From positions 1 through 63,633 of the forward strand of contig DCIX01000007.1 of NCBI GenBank assembly GCA_002317135.1: a DNA stretch of 63,633 bases, in the 5' to 3' direction. The notes below the pieces were generated by a model that saw only the letters and a list, made by a program, of their open reading frames with translations, ran no database searches and was not told the origin of the DNA. The position numbers were made by a program, and so were the translations under genes. Within the stretch, counting starts at the first letter, position 1. The number at the start of each line of letters is the position of its first letter. Shown here piece by piece: positions 11,301 to 19,689 of the stretch. The stretch is from Bacteroidales bacterium UBA1715. GTDB lineage: Bacteria; Bacteroidota; Bacteroidia; Bacteroidales; UBA1715.

Positions 11301-11433
11301 CACTATATTTTTGATTTTCAAACAAATCTACCGCCGTTGCGTATGCAGGCATATTGTGTTCGTATTTTTGTGCAGATGCCGCCATACAACTGCCTAATAC
11401 TAAAAGAATTAAAGATGTCTTTAACTTGTTCAT
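8320..11433 (-). CDS. Large periplasmic tetratricopeptide-repeat protein
   Basis: The product is about 1037 residues and opens with a signal peptide (MNKLKTSLILLVLGSCMAAS, cleaved near AQ). Almost all of the rest is built of TPR-like helix pairs, visible as recurring segments such as A..YF..G.Y..A...Y and YYKLGEYQKA, from roughly residue 30 to 1000. TPR arrays bind partner proteins, and the signal places this one in the periplasm or at the outer membrane. I placed the start at 11433 because the eight codons before it (from 11457) would spoil the signal peptide. The gene is six bases from the downstream barrel gene. Large TPR proteins of Bacteroidota include secretion-apparatus parts, but no specific match is claimed. 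Confidence 0.85.
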   Translation of the reverse strand: MNKLKTSLILLVLGSCMAASAQKYEHNMPAYATAVDLFENQKYSAAQRYFQEALQQNLGREQKIDAAFYSAMCALRLFNPDGVGMTQQFIENNPQYPRMYQAYFELGNYMFHEEMYKEALNCYQKTDLQRFTNNEVLELFYKKGYSYYKMNDITNANNEDKKNSIYAEQSSYYELAKPLFKEVKDNQRSPYAENALFYYSYIEYVDGNYETALNGFMTLSDSSMFAPVVAPYICQIYYQNGDYDKLIQYGKKVETSVNPKYLGDVYRVMAGAYYKTLQYQQALPYYEKFFASSPAPTKVEYYELGQLYYRLGEYQKAVDKFQMVTSENDTIAQNAYYHMADCYLKLGEKEKARNVFYACSQYSVFPEITENATFCYAKLTYELSFAPFNEAITAMQNFMNLYPKSKYKDEANGLMVKIFMSSKNYGDALKSLEGISNLSSDLKMAYQQIAYYRGLELFNNLDYKAAIDMFNKSMEYGIYDRVVNSYCLYWKAESNYKLKQYTDALSLYKDYIIAQGAFGTQEYERAHYNIAYTYFENEDYASAAMWYRKYIDLAKDKKSDIYTDALIRTGDSYYMLKDFASAVKYYGQAEKIGRYDVEYALFQEAFCQGLDGNQSGKISTLSTFLKTYVNSTYYDDALYEQAEAYMKVGENQKAIDNYKNIINNYKSSSYVKRALLQYALLEYNSQNIDKALDMYKGIVEQYPGSQESVTALNMIQNIYRKKNDIDTYSTYLKQIGGYSDITEAHLDSLSYEVIEETYLEGNCDKATPLMQSYLQKYGDGFFKINVHYYLGDCLNYRGYQTEALPHFEYVIQQPKNGYTEQALVNASQILMNYFQYEQAIPYLVQLETTAEIKPNVLLSRKLQIEAYAKLKEYQKLIATVENFIVTEKVTQDDKRWANMNAAIAYDSLADTTNALVKYRTVALEISTAEGSEAKYRAASLLFDQARYDESEREILDFLEKNSPHQYWLGKSYIMWAKIFVARNELFQARYTLQNVLQHYKIQDDGIINEVNDMLDYITDIEMQQKAQESQSVEIEQR

Positions 11434-11631
11434 AATATTATACACTATAACGCACAAATTTGAATAAAAAAAACACTACTTCGCTCACTTGCTTCATTAA
11501 GTTTTCAAAAACTTATAAACGTTTTTTTCTTGTTGTAGTATTGTTGTTAACTTGTTGATTTTATGAAAAGAAACTACCTTTTTTTACTAAAAAATTTAGT
11601 TACCTTGCTCAAAATTTAAAATATAACGAAA

Positions 11632-12987
11632 ATGGATAAGAATTCTTTTACAGGTGTTTTAAATTATTTCAAAAGTTTAATCAACATAGATCAAGATTGT
11701 GATATTGATACAACCATAGATAATATATCGCAAAATATTGAATTTAAAGGACTTAATGCTTGGATTTTAATATTCGCAATCTTCCTCGCATCGATTGGTT
11801 TGAATGTAAATTCAACTGCTGTTATTATTGGTGCGATGTTGGTTTCTCCACTTATGGGACCTATTATTGGCATAGGTTTATCTATTGGAATTAACGATAT
11901 TAAACTATTGAAAAAGTCATTAAAGAATTTGTTTATAATGACAGCAATAAGTCTTTTAGTTTCAACTATTTATTTCTTACTTACGCCTCTTAGCGATGCT
12001 CAATCTGAATTACTTGCGAGAACACGTCCAACTATATTTGATGTATTGATAGCCACTTTCGGTGGATTTGCAGGAATCGTTGCTTCATCAAGAAAGCAAG
12101 AAAAAACAACGGTTGTTTCTGGCGTGGCAATAGCAACGGCTTTGATGCCTCCACTTTGTACAGCTGGATATGGTATTGGAACAGGACAGTTTAATTACTT
12201 TTTCGGTGCCTTTTATTTGTTTTTCATAAACTCGTTTTTCATTGCATTAGCAACATTTTTAATTGTTAAATATCTTCATTTTCCAGAGAAAGACTATGTT
12301 GATGATACTCGCCAACGAAAGGTTCGCCACTACATTCTTATATTCTCTCTTATTGTTATGATTCCAAGTGTATTTATTGCATTGAATGTCATAAGAGAAA
12401 CTGCATTTAATTCAGCATCAATCAAATATGTCAATAGTATAGAACAAAGTGAATTGTTCCCAGAAGCACAAATTATTAAGAATTCACGCGATTTCAAGAC
12501 AAAGACAATCGATCTTGCTTTTGTCGGTAAACCCTTAACAGACGAACAAATTCAATATCTACAAACACATTTGAACGACTTTGATTTGGGAGAAGTAAAT
12601 CTTAATATTAAACAATCTGGTGCTGCCACATTTGACTTAAATAAACAATCGGAACTTATTCAAGATTTGTTTGAGAAAAAAGACGCGATGATTGAGAAAA
12701 ACGAAGCAACAATAGCCAATCTACAAAAACAAATAGCAGACCTACAATCTGCTTCAAAGCTTTCTGTATCAGAACTTTCCAAAGAAATTCACGCTCTTTA
12801 CCCTGCTATAGAAAAAGTTGCAATGGGCGAAACAGAAAATTACGATATTGCATCAAACAAAACGATTAAATCCCCTATTGTAAGATTGTACTGGAGTGGC
12901 ACGCCAAAAGAAGATGCCGTGGCGAGAATCACTTCGTGGTTACAAATTAGAATGGCGGATTCAACAGTGGTAGTTGAAAACAAATAA
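11632..12987 (+). CDS. DUF389 inner-membrane protein
   Basis: The 451-residue protein has the DUF389 core at about residues 35-265. Several transmembrane helices surround the conserved segments LNVNSTAVIIGAMLVSPLM and VSGVAIATALMPPLC, followed by a soluble C-terminal part that includes a coiled coil (about residues 335-390). The family is found in bacteria and archaea and its biochemical role is not established; a transport or sensing role is only a guess. The gene stands alone between the divergent TPR gene and guaA. Membership in the family is confident. Confidence 0.9.
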   Translation: MDKNSFTGVLNYFKSLINIDQDCDIDTTIDNISQNIEFKGLNAWILIFAIFLASIGLNVNSTAVIIGAMLVSPLMGPIIGIGLSIGINDIKLLKKSLKNLFIMTAISLLVSTIYFLLTPLSDAQSELLARTRPTIFDVLIATFGGFAGIVASSRKQEKTTVVSGVAIATALMPPLCTAGYGIGTGQFNYFFGAFYLFFINSFFIALATFLIVKYLHFPEKDYVDDTRQRKVRHYILIFSLIVMIPSVFIALNVIRETAFNSASIKYVNSIEQSELFPEAQIIKNSRDFKTKTIDLAFVGKPLTDEQIQYLQTHLNDFDLGEVNLNIKQSGAATFDLNKQSELIQDLFEKKDAMIEKNEATIANLQKQIADLQSASKLSVSELSKEIHALYPAIEKVAMGETENYDIASNKTIKSPIVRLYWSGTPKEDAVARITSWLQIRMADSTVVVENK

Positions 12988-13008
12988 GAAAAACTTGAAC
13001 AAACGGCC

Positions 13009-13037
13009 TTGTTAATTTCATAGATTCAGTAATTTTG
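13009..13037 (+). promoter_or_regulatory. guaA promoter (Bacteroidota type)
   Basis: TTG at 13009-13011 is followed by 18 bases and TAATTTTG at 13030-13037. This matches the -33/-7 pattern of the primary sigma factor of Bacteroidota. It lies 18 bases before the guaA ATG. It also shows that an in-frame TTG at 13035, which overlaps the -7 box, cannot be the start codon. Confidence 0.75.
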
Positions 13038-13055
13038 GGCCATAATAAATATACA

Positions 13056-14660
13056 ATGGAAAAAATTATCATTTTAGACTTCGGTTCGCAGACGACCCAA
13101 CTGATAGGTCGCCGTGTCCGTGAATTGGATATGTTCTGCGAAATCGTTCCCTACAACAAATTTCCAAAAGACGACAAAGATGTCATTGGTGTCATTCTAA
13201 GTGGTTCTCCTTTTAGTGTTTACGATGAAAAAGCATTCAAAGTTGACCTTACGGACATTCGTGGCAAATACCCTATCCTTGGTATTTGTTATGGTGCTCA
13301 ATTTATGGCACAAACATTTGGTGGCAAGGTTGAATCTGCGGGAACAAGAGAATATGGTCGTGCAAATCTTTCGTCATTCGACAAGACAAATCCTCTTTTA
13401 CAAGGATTAGACGACAATTCCCAAGTTTGGATGAGTCACGGTGATACAATCACGAAACTTCCAGCAAATGCAAAGAAAATTGCTTCAACAGATAAAGTTG
13501 AATTTGCTGCATATCAATTTGAAAGTGAACAAGTTTGGGGCGTACAATTCCACCCTGAAGTGTTCCACTCGGTACAAGGAACCTTATTATTGAAGAACTT
13601 TGTCGTTGGTATTTGTGGCGGTAAACAATCGTGGAGCCCTGCTTCATTTGTTGAAACTACTGTCGCTGAATTAAAAGCACAACTTGGAAACGACCGAGTT
13701 ATTCTTGGTTTAAGTGGCGGTGTTGATTCTTCGGTTGCTGCTGTTCTTTTGAACAAGGCAATTGGCAAGAATTTAACTTGTATCTTCGTTGACCACGGTA
13801 TGCTTCGTAAGGATGAGTTCAAGAATGTACTTCACGACTACGAATGTCTTGGTTTGAACGTAATTGGTGTTGACGCAAGCGAAAAATTCTTCAAAGAATT
13901 GGAAGGTGTTACAGAACCTGAACGCAAGCGTAAAATTATCGGTGCTGGTTTCATTGACGTATTCGATGCTGAAGCACAAAAGATTACCGATGCGAAATGG
14001 TTAGCACAAGGAACTATTTATCCAGACCGTATTGAAAGTTTGAGCATTACCGGTATGGTTATCAAGAGTCACCACAATGTTGGTGGTCTTCCAGAAAAAA
14101 TGCACCTACAACTTTGCGAGCCATTAAAATGGTTGTTCAAAGACGAAGTTCGTCGTGTTGGTCGCCAAATGGGTATGCCAGAGCATTTGATTACTCGTCA
14201 CCCATTCCCTGGACCAGGTTTGGCTGTTCGTATTTTGGGCGACATTACAAGAGAAAAAGTTCGTATCCTTCAAGATGCAGACGATATTTTCATACAAGGT
14301 CTTCGTGATTGGAAAGTTAAACTGTCTGGTGAAGAAGCTCGTAAAGTACTTGCTGCTGGTGTTCCAGCCGATATGACTAATGGAGAAATTGAAGTTTCGT
14401 TGTACGATCAAATTTGGCAAGCAGGTGTTGTTTTGTTGCCAATCAAGAGCGTAGGCGTTATGGGTGACGAAAGAACATACGAACGCGCTGTTGCATTGCG
14501 TGCCGTAACAAGTACCGATGCAATGACAGCAGACTGGGCTCACCTACCATACGAATTTATGGCAAAAGTGTCTAACGACATTATAAATAAAGTGAAAGGT
14601 GTCAACCGAGTATGCTACGACATTTCTTCAAAACCACCTTCAACAATTGAATGGGAATAA
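13056..14660 (+). CDS. guaA: GMP synthase (glutamine-hydrolysing)
   Basis: GuaA converts XMP to GMP using glutamine and ATP. The 534-residue protein has a class I glutamine amidotransferase domain with the nucleophile Cys in ILGICYGAQ and the His of GVQFHPEV. It is followed by the ATP pyrophosphatase domain with the P-loop LSGGVDSSVAA, and by the C-terminal dimerisation domain ending CYDISSKPPSTIEWE, the usual end of the family. It is preceded by its own promoter and followed by a strong terminator, so it is probably transcribed alone. Confidence 0.98.
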   Translation: MEKIIILDFGSQTTQLIGRRVRELDMFCEIVPYNKFPKDDKDVIGVILSGSPFSVYDEKAFKVDLTDIRGKYPILGICYGAQFMAQTFGGKVESAGTREYGRANLSSFDKTNPLLQGLDDNSQVWMSHGDTITKLPANAKKIASTDKVEFAAYQFESEQVWGVQFHPEVFHSVQGTLLLKNFVVGICGGKQSWSPASFVETTVAELKAQLGNDRVILGLSGGVDSSVAAVLLNKAIGKNLTCIFVDHGMLRKDEFKNVLHDYECLGLNVIGVDASEKFFKELEGVTEPERKRKIIGAGFIDVFDAEAQKITDAKWLAQGTIYPDRIESLSITGMVIKSHHNVGGLPEKMHLQLCEPLKWLFKDEVRRVGRQMGMPEHLITRHPFPGPGLAVRILGDITREKVRILQDADDIFIQGLRDWKVKLSGEEARKVLAAGVPADMTNGEIEVSLYDQIWQAGVVLLPIKSVGVMGDERTYERAVALRAVTSTDAMTADWAHLPYEFMAKVSNDIINKVKGVNRVCYDISSKPPSTIEWE

Positions 14661-14689
14661 GAAAAAAGGAGCATTTTGCTCCTTTTTTC
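14661..14689 (+). terminator. Rho-independent terminator after guaA
   Basis: A perfect 13-bp stem (14661-14673 paired with 14677-14689, GGAGCA/TGCTCC flanked by A6 and T6) has a 3-base loop and a T-rich tail. It begins directly after the guaA stop codon. Confidence 0.9.
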
Positions 14690-14721
14690 TTGTAAAAGCA
14701 ACCAAAACATTCAATTTATTG

Positions 14722-14729
14722 TATATTTG
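14722..14729 (+). promoter_or_regulatory. Putative -7 box for the DUF4301-comA-crcB operon
   Basis: TATATTTG matches TAnnTTTG, 20 bases before the DUF4301 ATG and just after the guaA terminator. No TTG at the right distance is seen, so the match is partial. Confidence 0.5.
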
Positions 14730-14749
14730 AAGAATTAAAATTTTACAAA

Positions 14750-16309
14750 ATGTTTTCAGAATCTAATCTTCACGAAATTCAATTTCACGGACTTAGTTTG
14801 GAGCAGGTTGAAAAACAAATCAAACGTTTCGAAACAGGATTTTCTCCGATGAATATTGTCTCTCCTGCTACATTAGAGCACGGAATCAAAAAATACGAAG
14901 AAGACGAAATCGTTGATTTTGCGAAGTTATACGAAAGAAAAAAACGCCACAAAAAAGTGGTTAAATTCGTTCCTGCTTCTGGTGCTGCTTCCCGTATGTT
15001 TAAAATGTTATTTACACTTTTGAACGAATATGACGGAAGCGAAGAATCATACAAAAAATTCTTCACAAAAACAGGCTTGCATTCGCCACAAAATTTCATT
15101 AACGAAATACAAAAATTTGCATTCTATCAAGATTTAGTTGCCGCCTTGGCAAAAGATGGCTTCGAAATAGAAAGCTTATTGGCGAAAAAGGACTATAAAC
15201 CTATTTTCGAATATCTTTTGACTGCCAAAGGATTAAATTATGGCAACCTTCCAAAAGGTCTTCTCCTATTCCATAAATATGCGTCAGAAAACAGAACACC
15301 ATTGGAAGAACATTTGGTGGAAGGTGCTTTGTATGCAAAGAATCACAATAAAGATGTAAATATTCATTTTACCGTTTCTCCAGAATTTATGGACGGCTTC
15401 AAAGAAAAAGTAGCCGAAGTAAAACATAAATATCAAGACGAACATAAAGTGAAATATTATGTGGATTACAGTGTGCAAAAGTCAACAACAGACACTATCG
15501 CAGTCAATCCGGATAACACACCTTTCAAGAATAACGACGACACTCTCCTTTTTAGACCTGCTGGTCACGGAGCATTAATAGAGAACTTGAACGATCTTAA
15601 TTACGATATAATTTTCATTAAAAATATCGACAATATCGTTCCTGATGACTATAAAGAAACAACAACTTTATACAAAAAGGCGCTTGCCGGTATTTTGATT
15701 CATTATCAATCGGAAATATTCCATTTCTATAAGAAAATTCGTGGTTGCAGACATTTGTCAGACAGGCGATTGAGAAAGACAATCAACTTCTTACAGAATG
15801 AATTGAACTATATCTTACCTGAAGGTTTTGAAAATTGGGCAAGAAACGATTGTAAGGATTATTTGCTTGAAATTCTTCACAGACCAATTCGTGTATGCGG
15901 TATGGTGAAAAACGAAGGCGAACCTGGCGGCGGACCATTCTTCGTACAAGAAAGAGATGGTGCAAAAACATTGCAAGTTATTGAAAAAGCACAAATTGAC
16001 ACAAAAGCAGAAGGTCAAGAAGCTATTTTCAATGCCTCTACCCACTTTAATCCAGTGGACTTAGTTTGTGCCGTAAAAGATTACGACGACAAGAAATTTG
16101 ATCTTTTACAATATATTGATGAAGAAGCCGGAATCATTACTTCAAAAAGTAAAGACGGCAAAGATTTGAAGGCGCTTGAACTTCCTGGACTTTGGAACGG
16201 AGCAATGTCAAATTGGAATACAATATTTGTAGAAGTGCCATCAATTACATTTAACCCAGTAAAAGAAGTTAATGATTTACTTCGTAACGAACATCAACAA
16301 AAACAGTAA
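14750..16309 (+). CDS. DUF4301 family protein
   Basis: The 519-residue cytoplasmic protein (no signal or membrane segment) matches the Bacteroidota family DUF4301. Its most striking segment is KFVPASGAASRMFK (about residues 74-87), a small-residue turn followed by Arg that recalls phosphate-binding loops of nucleotidyltransferases. The conserved FRPAGHGALIENLN and GEPGGGPFFVQE segments follow. No reaction is known. It is first in a probable operon with phosphosulfolactate synthase (15-base gap) and crcB, a hint that it may act with ComA on a sulfonate or a nucleotide-activated intermediate. That last point is inference. Confidence 0.88.
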   Translation: MFSESNLHEIQFHGLSLEQVEKQIKRFETGFSPMNIVSPATLEHGIKKYEEDEIVDFAKLYERKKRHKKVVKFVPASGAASRMFKMLFTLLNEYDGSEESYKKFFTKTGLHSPQNFINEIQKFAFYQDLVAALAKDGFEIESLLAKKDYKPIFEYLLTAKGLNYGNLPKGLLLFHKYASENRTPLEEHLVEGALYAKNHNKDVNIHFTVSPEFMDGFKEKVAEVKHKYQDEHKVKYYVDYSVQKSTTDTIAVNPDNTPFKNNDDTLLFRPAGHGALIENLNDLNYDIIFIKNIDNIVPDDYKETTTLYKKALAGILIHYQSEIFHFYKKIRGCRHLSDRRLRKTINFLQNELNYILPEGFENWARNDCKDYLLEILHRPIRVCGMVKNEGEPGGGPFFVQERDGAKTLQVIEKAQIDTKAEGQEAIFNASTHFNPVDLVCAVKDYDDKKFDLLQYIDEEAGIITSKSKDGKDLKALELPGLWNGAMSNWNTIFVEVPSITFNPVKEVNDLLRNEHQQKQ

Positions 16310-16324
16310 TAAAATTTTAATACA

Positions 16325-17101
16325 ATGAATTTCCCATTAGAATTTATTCCAAACAGAGAAGCGAAACCTCGCACTATCGGACAAACAATGGTAATTGACA
16401 AAGGTTTAACTTGCATTGAAGCCGAAGGAATGGCTCAAGATGCTGGTGACTATATTGATTATGTAAAATTAGGTTTCGGTACAAGTTTGGTAACAAAGAA
16501 CCTTGAAAAGAAAATAGCAATCTATAAAAACGCAAATATTACTCCTTATTTTGGCGGTACCCTATTTGAATTGTTCATCGTTAGAAACCAATTCGATGAA
16601 TATCAAAGATTTCTAGAAAAATATGGCATTGAAATGTCTGAAGTAAGTGACGGTTCAATGTACATGCCAACAGAGGAAAAATTGCGTTACATTAAAGAAT
16701 TAAAGAAAAACTTTAGAGTAATTTCAGAAGTTGGTTCAAAAGACGCAAGTGTTGAAATTCCAACTGAAAAATGGGTTGAATATATCAAGGCTGAATTGGA
16801 AGCTGGTTCAGAAAAAGTTATTACAGAAGCACGTGAAAGTGGAACAATTGGTATTTACAAAAAAGATGGTTCTGCTAATAGTGAACTAATCGACACAATT
16901 GTTGCCAACTTCGACATAAACAAAATTATGTGGGAAGCACCTAATAAAGCACAACAAGCGATGTTCATCAAAATGCTTGGTGCAAATGTGAACTTAGGTA
17001 ATATAGCAACTAACGAAGTTGTTGCGTTGGAAGCTCTTAGAATGGGATTCCGCGGAGATACATTCTTTCAATTTTTACCAGCTAATTTGAAACAAAAATA
17101 A
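16325..17101 (+). CDS. comA: Phosphosulfolactate synthase family protein
   Basis: ComA adds sulfite to phosphoenolpyruvate to give phosphosulfolactate, the first step of coenzyme M synthesis in methanogens; homologues also occur in bacteria that lack coenzyme M. The 258-residue protein has the family's TIM-barrel segments: IDYVKLGFGTS, PYFGGTLFELF, EVSDGSMYMP, FRVISEVGSKD and an Arg/Glu-rich region around VITEAR. No other coenzyme M genes are nearby, so the product is probably used for another sulfonate. It overlaps crcB by one base (TAATG). Family assignment is strong; physiological role is uncertain. Confidence 0.88.
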   Translation: MNFPLEFIPNREAKPRTIGQTMVIDKGLTCIEAEGMAQDAGDYIDYVKLGFGTSLVTKNLEKKIAIYKNANITPYFGGTLFELFIVRNQFDEYQRFLEKYGIEMSEVSDGSMYMPTEEKLRYIKELKKNFRVISEVGSKDASVEIPTEKWVEYIKAELEAGSEKVITEARESGTIGIYKKDGSANSELIDTIVANFDINKIMWEAPNKAQQAMFIKMLGANVNLGNIATNEVVALEALRMGFRGDTFFQFLPANLKQK

Positions 17102-17481
17102 TGTTTCAAAGCATTATTGCTATAGGATTGGGAAGTTGCTGCGGAGGAGTACTCCGTTGGCTACTCTCCCAATTTTTTCAACGATTTTCGTTTTATCACT
17201 ACCCTCTTGGAACATTTGTTGTAAACATCCTTGGATGTTTCTGCATAGGGATGTTCTATGCCCTTTTCGAGAAATATAACATTGGTAACCAATCGTTAAA
17301 ATTATTCCTCACTGTTGGATTTTGCGGCAGTTTTACCACATTTTCTACATTCATTAACGAAAATGTATCGTTGTTACAAAACGATCAAATTTCTATTTCA
17401 CTACTCTATTTATTGGCAAGTCTTGTATTCGGTGCTTGTGCATTGATGTTAGGAACAATTGTGGTGAAAGCAATAGCATAA
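17101..17481 (+). CDS. crcB: Fluoride-specific ion channel
   Basis: CrcB/Fluc forms a dimeric inner-membrane channel that lets fluoride leave the cell. The 126-residue protein has four hydrophobic segments and the family motifs GSCCGGVLRWLL, the central GTFVVNILGCF with its conserved Asn, and GFCGSFTTFSTF with the Phe/Thr pair that lines the pore. It overlaps the comA stop by one base, an unusual partner for a fluoride channel. No fluoride riboswitch is seen upstream of it or of its operon. Confidence 0.95.
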   Translation: MFQSIIAIGLGSCCGGVLRWLLSQFFQRFSFYHYPLGTFVVNILGCFCIGMFYALFEKYNIGNQSLKLFLTVGFCGSFTTFSTFINENVSLLQNDQISISLLYLLASLVFGACALMLGTIVVKAIA

Positions 17482-17571
17482 AAATTCTCTCTATTTTTGT
17501 GAATATTTAGTGAATATGTTTTCACAAGCATTTTCTATTGTCATTTAGGAAAAATCTATTTTTGCTGTGAA

Positions 17572-18174
17572 ATGGAAAATAAGCTACTTACATATCCAGA
17601 GATTACAACTATCGCAAAGGAAGATTTAGAAAAATATCCTATTCAATCCTTTGATGGTCCAATCTATGTCATTGACAATGTGAAAGATGTAGAAAAAGCA
17701 GTAAAATATTTATCTACCAAAACGGTATTGGGATTTGATACGGAAACTAAGCCAGCATTTTCCAAAAATGTAAGGAATACTGTTGCGTTACTACAATTAA
17801 GTGACGAAAACGAAGCATTTCTTTTTCAACTAAAAAAGACAGGAATTCCTAATTGTCTTGCTGAATTATTGGCTTCGAAATCCATTGCAAAAATCGGCGT
17901 TGCTGTACGCGATGATATTAAAGCTTTACAAAAACTTAAATCTTTTACTGCAGGTAATTTTATTGATTTACAAGTAATTGCAAAACAATTGCAATTAACA
18001 GCAATGGGATTACGAACCCTTACTCCTATAGCTTTAGGATATAGAATTTCTAAAAGACAGCAATTGTCAAATTGGGAAAACGACAGACTTTCCGAAGCAC
18101 AACAACGCTATGCTGCAACCGATGCTTGGGTTAGTCTAAAAATTTATCAAAAACTTTATCCATACACAGTATGA
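17572..18174 (+). CDS. 3'-5' exonuclease (DnaQ/RNase D-like)
   Basis: The 200-residue protein is a single DEDDy-type exonuclease domain. GFDTETKP (about residues 49-56) supplies the first Asp and Glu, the ..VAVRDDIKAL.. segment the next Asp, and the C-terminal YAATDAW the Tyr and last Asp. The domain resembles RNase D and the WRN exonuclease, so it removes nucleotides from 3' ends of RNA or DNA; which is not clear. It lacks the HRDC domain of full-length RNase D. Its stop codon overlaps the start of the next methyltransferase gene (ATGA), so translation is coupled. Confidence 0.87.
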   Translation: MENKLLTYPEITTIAKEDLEKYPIQSFDGPIYVIDNVKDVEKAVKYLSTKTVLGFDTETKPAFSKNVRNTVALLQLSDENEAFLFQLKKTGIPNCLAELLASKSIAKIGVAVRDDIKALQKLKSFTAGNFIDLQVIAKQLQLTAMGLRTLTPIALGYRISKRQQLSNWENDRLSEAQQRYAATDAWVSLKIYQKLYPYTV

Positions 18175-19346
18175 TAAAAATCACATTACGACCAGGTAAA
18201 GAACAAAGTGTCAAAAGATTACACCCTTGGATTTTTTCAGGTGCTATCGCTAAAATGACAGGCGAACCAGAAGAAGGCGAACTTGTACAAGTATATTCTT
18301 CAGAAAAGGAATTTCTTGCAATTGGACACTATCAAAAATCATCTATTGCTGTCAGAATCCTAAGTTTTGATGATATTGAAATCAATCAAAATTTCTGGAA
18401 TGAACGCATAGAATCTGCCTTCAATTATCGTAAGCAATTAGGTCTTGTAAATAATTCTGAAACAACTTGTTATCGTCTTGTTCATGGTGAAGGAGATAAT
18501 CTTTCTGGATTAGTTATTGACTACTACAATGGTACTGCAGTTGTGCAATGTCACTCTGTTGGAATGTTCAAAAACATTGATTGTATAGTAAAGGCATTGC
18601 AACAAGTTATGGGTGAACAACTTACAGCAATCTACAACAAAAGCGAAAGCACTCTCCCATTTAAAGCTGGCGTAGATAATGCCGACGGACTTTTGTGGGG
18701 AGAAATCAAGACGGAAAATGCTTTAGAATATGGCAATTCATTCTTTATAGACTGGATTCAAGGACAAAAAACAGGTTTCTTTATTGACCAAAGAGAAAAT
18801 AGGAAATTAGTCGAAAAGTATTCAAAAGGGAAATCGGTTCTAAATACATTTTGTTACACTGGTGGCTTTTCGGTATATGCACTTCGTGGCGGTGCGGAAA
18901 GAGTTGTTTCCGTTGACTGTTCTGCCCGTGCTATCGAATTGACAGACAAGACCGTTGCAATGAATTTTCCAAATACGGCACACACATCTGCTGTAAGTGA
19001 TACATTTAAATATCTTGACAACAACAAGGACGAATTTGACTTAATTATCCTTGACCCTCCTGCTTTCGCAAAGCACGGCAAAGTGCTGAATAATGCATTG
19101 CAAGGTTATAAGAGATTGAATATGAAAGCAATCGAGCAGATCAAGAAAGGCGGAATTTTATTTACTTTTTCATGCTCTCAGGCTGTAAGCAAGGAAGATT
19201 TTCGTAAATCGGTGTTTGCTGCTGCAGCCAACACAAAGCGCAAAGTTCGTATTCTTCATCAGCTAACACAACCAGCCGACCACCCGATTAACATCTACCA
19301 TCCCGAAGGTGAATATCTGAAAGGATTGGTTTTGCAGGTGGAATAA
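18171..19346 (+). CDS. RlmI-like class I rRNA (cytosine-C5) methyltransferase
   Basis: The 391-residue protein has an N-terminal PUA domain (LRPGKEQSVKRLHPWIFSGAI) and a central domain. The C-terminal SAM-dependent methyltransferase domain has the motifs GFFIDQRENR, VLNTFCYTGGFSVYA, and the catalytic region LDPPAFAK followed by FTFSCSQAV. The end DHPINIYHPEGEYLKGLVLQV is characteristic of the RlmI/RlmK family, which methylates 23S rRNA at C1962 in Escherichia coli. The target in this organism is inferred from the family. It is translationally coupled to the exonuclease gene. Confidence 0.92.
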   Translation: MIKITLRPGKEQSVKRLHPWIFSGAIAKMTGEPEEGELVQVYSSEKEFLAIGHYQKSSIAVRILSFDDIEINQNFWNERIESAFNYRKQLGLVNNSETTCYRLVHGEGDNLSGLVIDYYNGTAVVQCHSVGMFKNIDCIVKALQQVMGEQLTAIYNKSESTLPFKAGVDNADGLLWGEIKTENALEYGNSFFIDWIQGQKTGFFIDQRENRKLVEKYSKGKSVLNTFCYTGGFSVYALRGGAERVVSVDCSARAIELTDKTVAMNFPNTAHTSAVSDTFKYLDNNKDEFDLIILDPPAFAKHGKVLNNALQGYKRLNMKAIEQIKKGGILFTFSCSQAVSKEDFRKSVFAAAANTKRKVRILHQLTQPADHPINIYHPEGEYLKGLVLQVE

Positions 19347-19396
19347 AGAATCCAATTTATAATTTGACTTGTATTAAGGAACAAGTCCATCGAGGA

Positions 19397-19689
19397 TTAT
19401 TTTTTCATTTCATTAGCACGTATAGCAACGATTACCAATTTACTTTCCGTAAATCTATATACAATCCTATATTTGGGATGTATTAAAAACTTCTATACGT
19501 TTTGTTTTGTGTACACCTCCGTTCTTCTATTATACCAATAGTAGGATTACTGGCTAGTAAATCAATAGTTTCAAACAAATCATTTAAAAATTTTGATGTA
19601 GCTACTGGTCCTAAATGAATATTATACCACACAGATATTGATTCCACACGTCGAACGGCTCGGCGAGTCCATTCGATTGTTAAAGCCAT
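19397..19689 (-). pseudogene. RelE/ParE-family toxin gene with a one-base frameshift
   Basis: The frame starting at 19689 gives 68 residues with the ParE-like start LTIEWTRRAVRRVESI and the helix LFETIDLLASNPTIG. It then ends abruptly after TYRSF at 19483. The next reading frame continues with the missing family C-terminus, LIHPKYRIVYRFTESKLV then IVAIRANEMKK, and stops at 19397. Restoring one T to the T5 run (A5 at 19485-19489 on the plus strand) rejoins a normal-length toxin of about 99 residues. The start overlaps the antitoxin gene by 10 bases. As written the C-terminal catalytic/core strands are lost, so the toxin should be inactive. It could be a real mutation, phase variation or a sequencing error. 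Confidence 0.8.

Noticed and set aside
13035..13055. Extended guaA start at TTG 13035
   Set aside because: The codon lies inside the -7 promoter box, and the conserved protein starts at 13056.
14124..14543. 139-codon minus-strand frame opposite guaA
   Set aside because: Shadow of the GMP synthase gene; composition is biased and no family motif is present.
17482..17571. Fluoride riboswitch connected with crcB
   Set aside because: The gap is downstream of crcB and shows no such structure; upstream of crcB the gene overlaps comA, and the operon leader (14690-14749) shows none.
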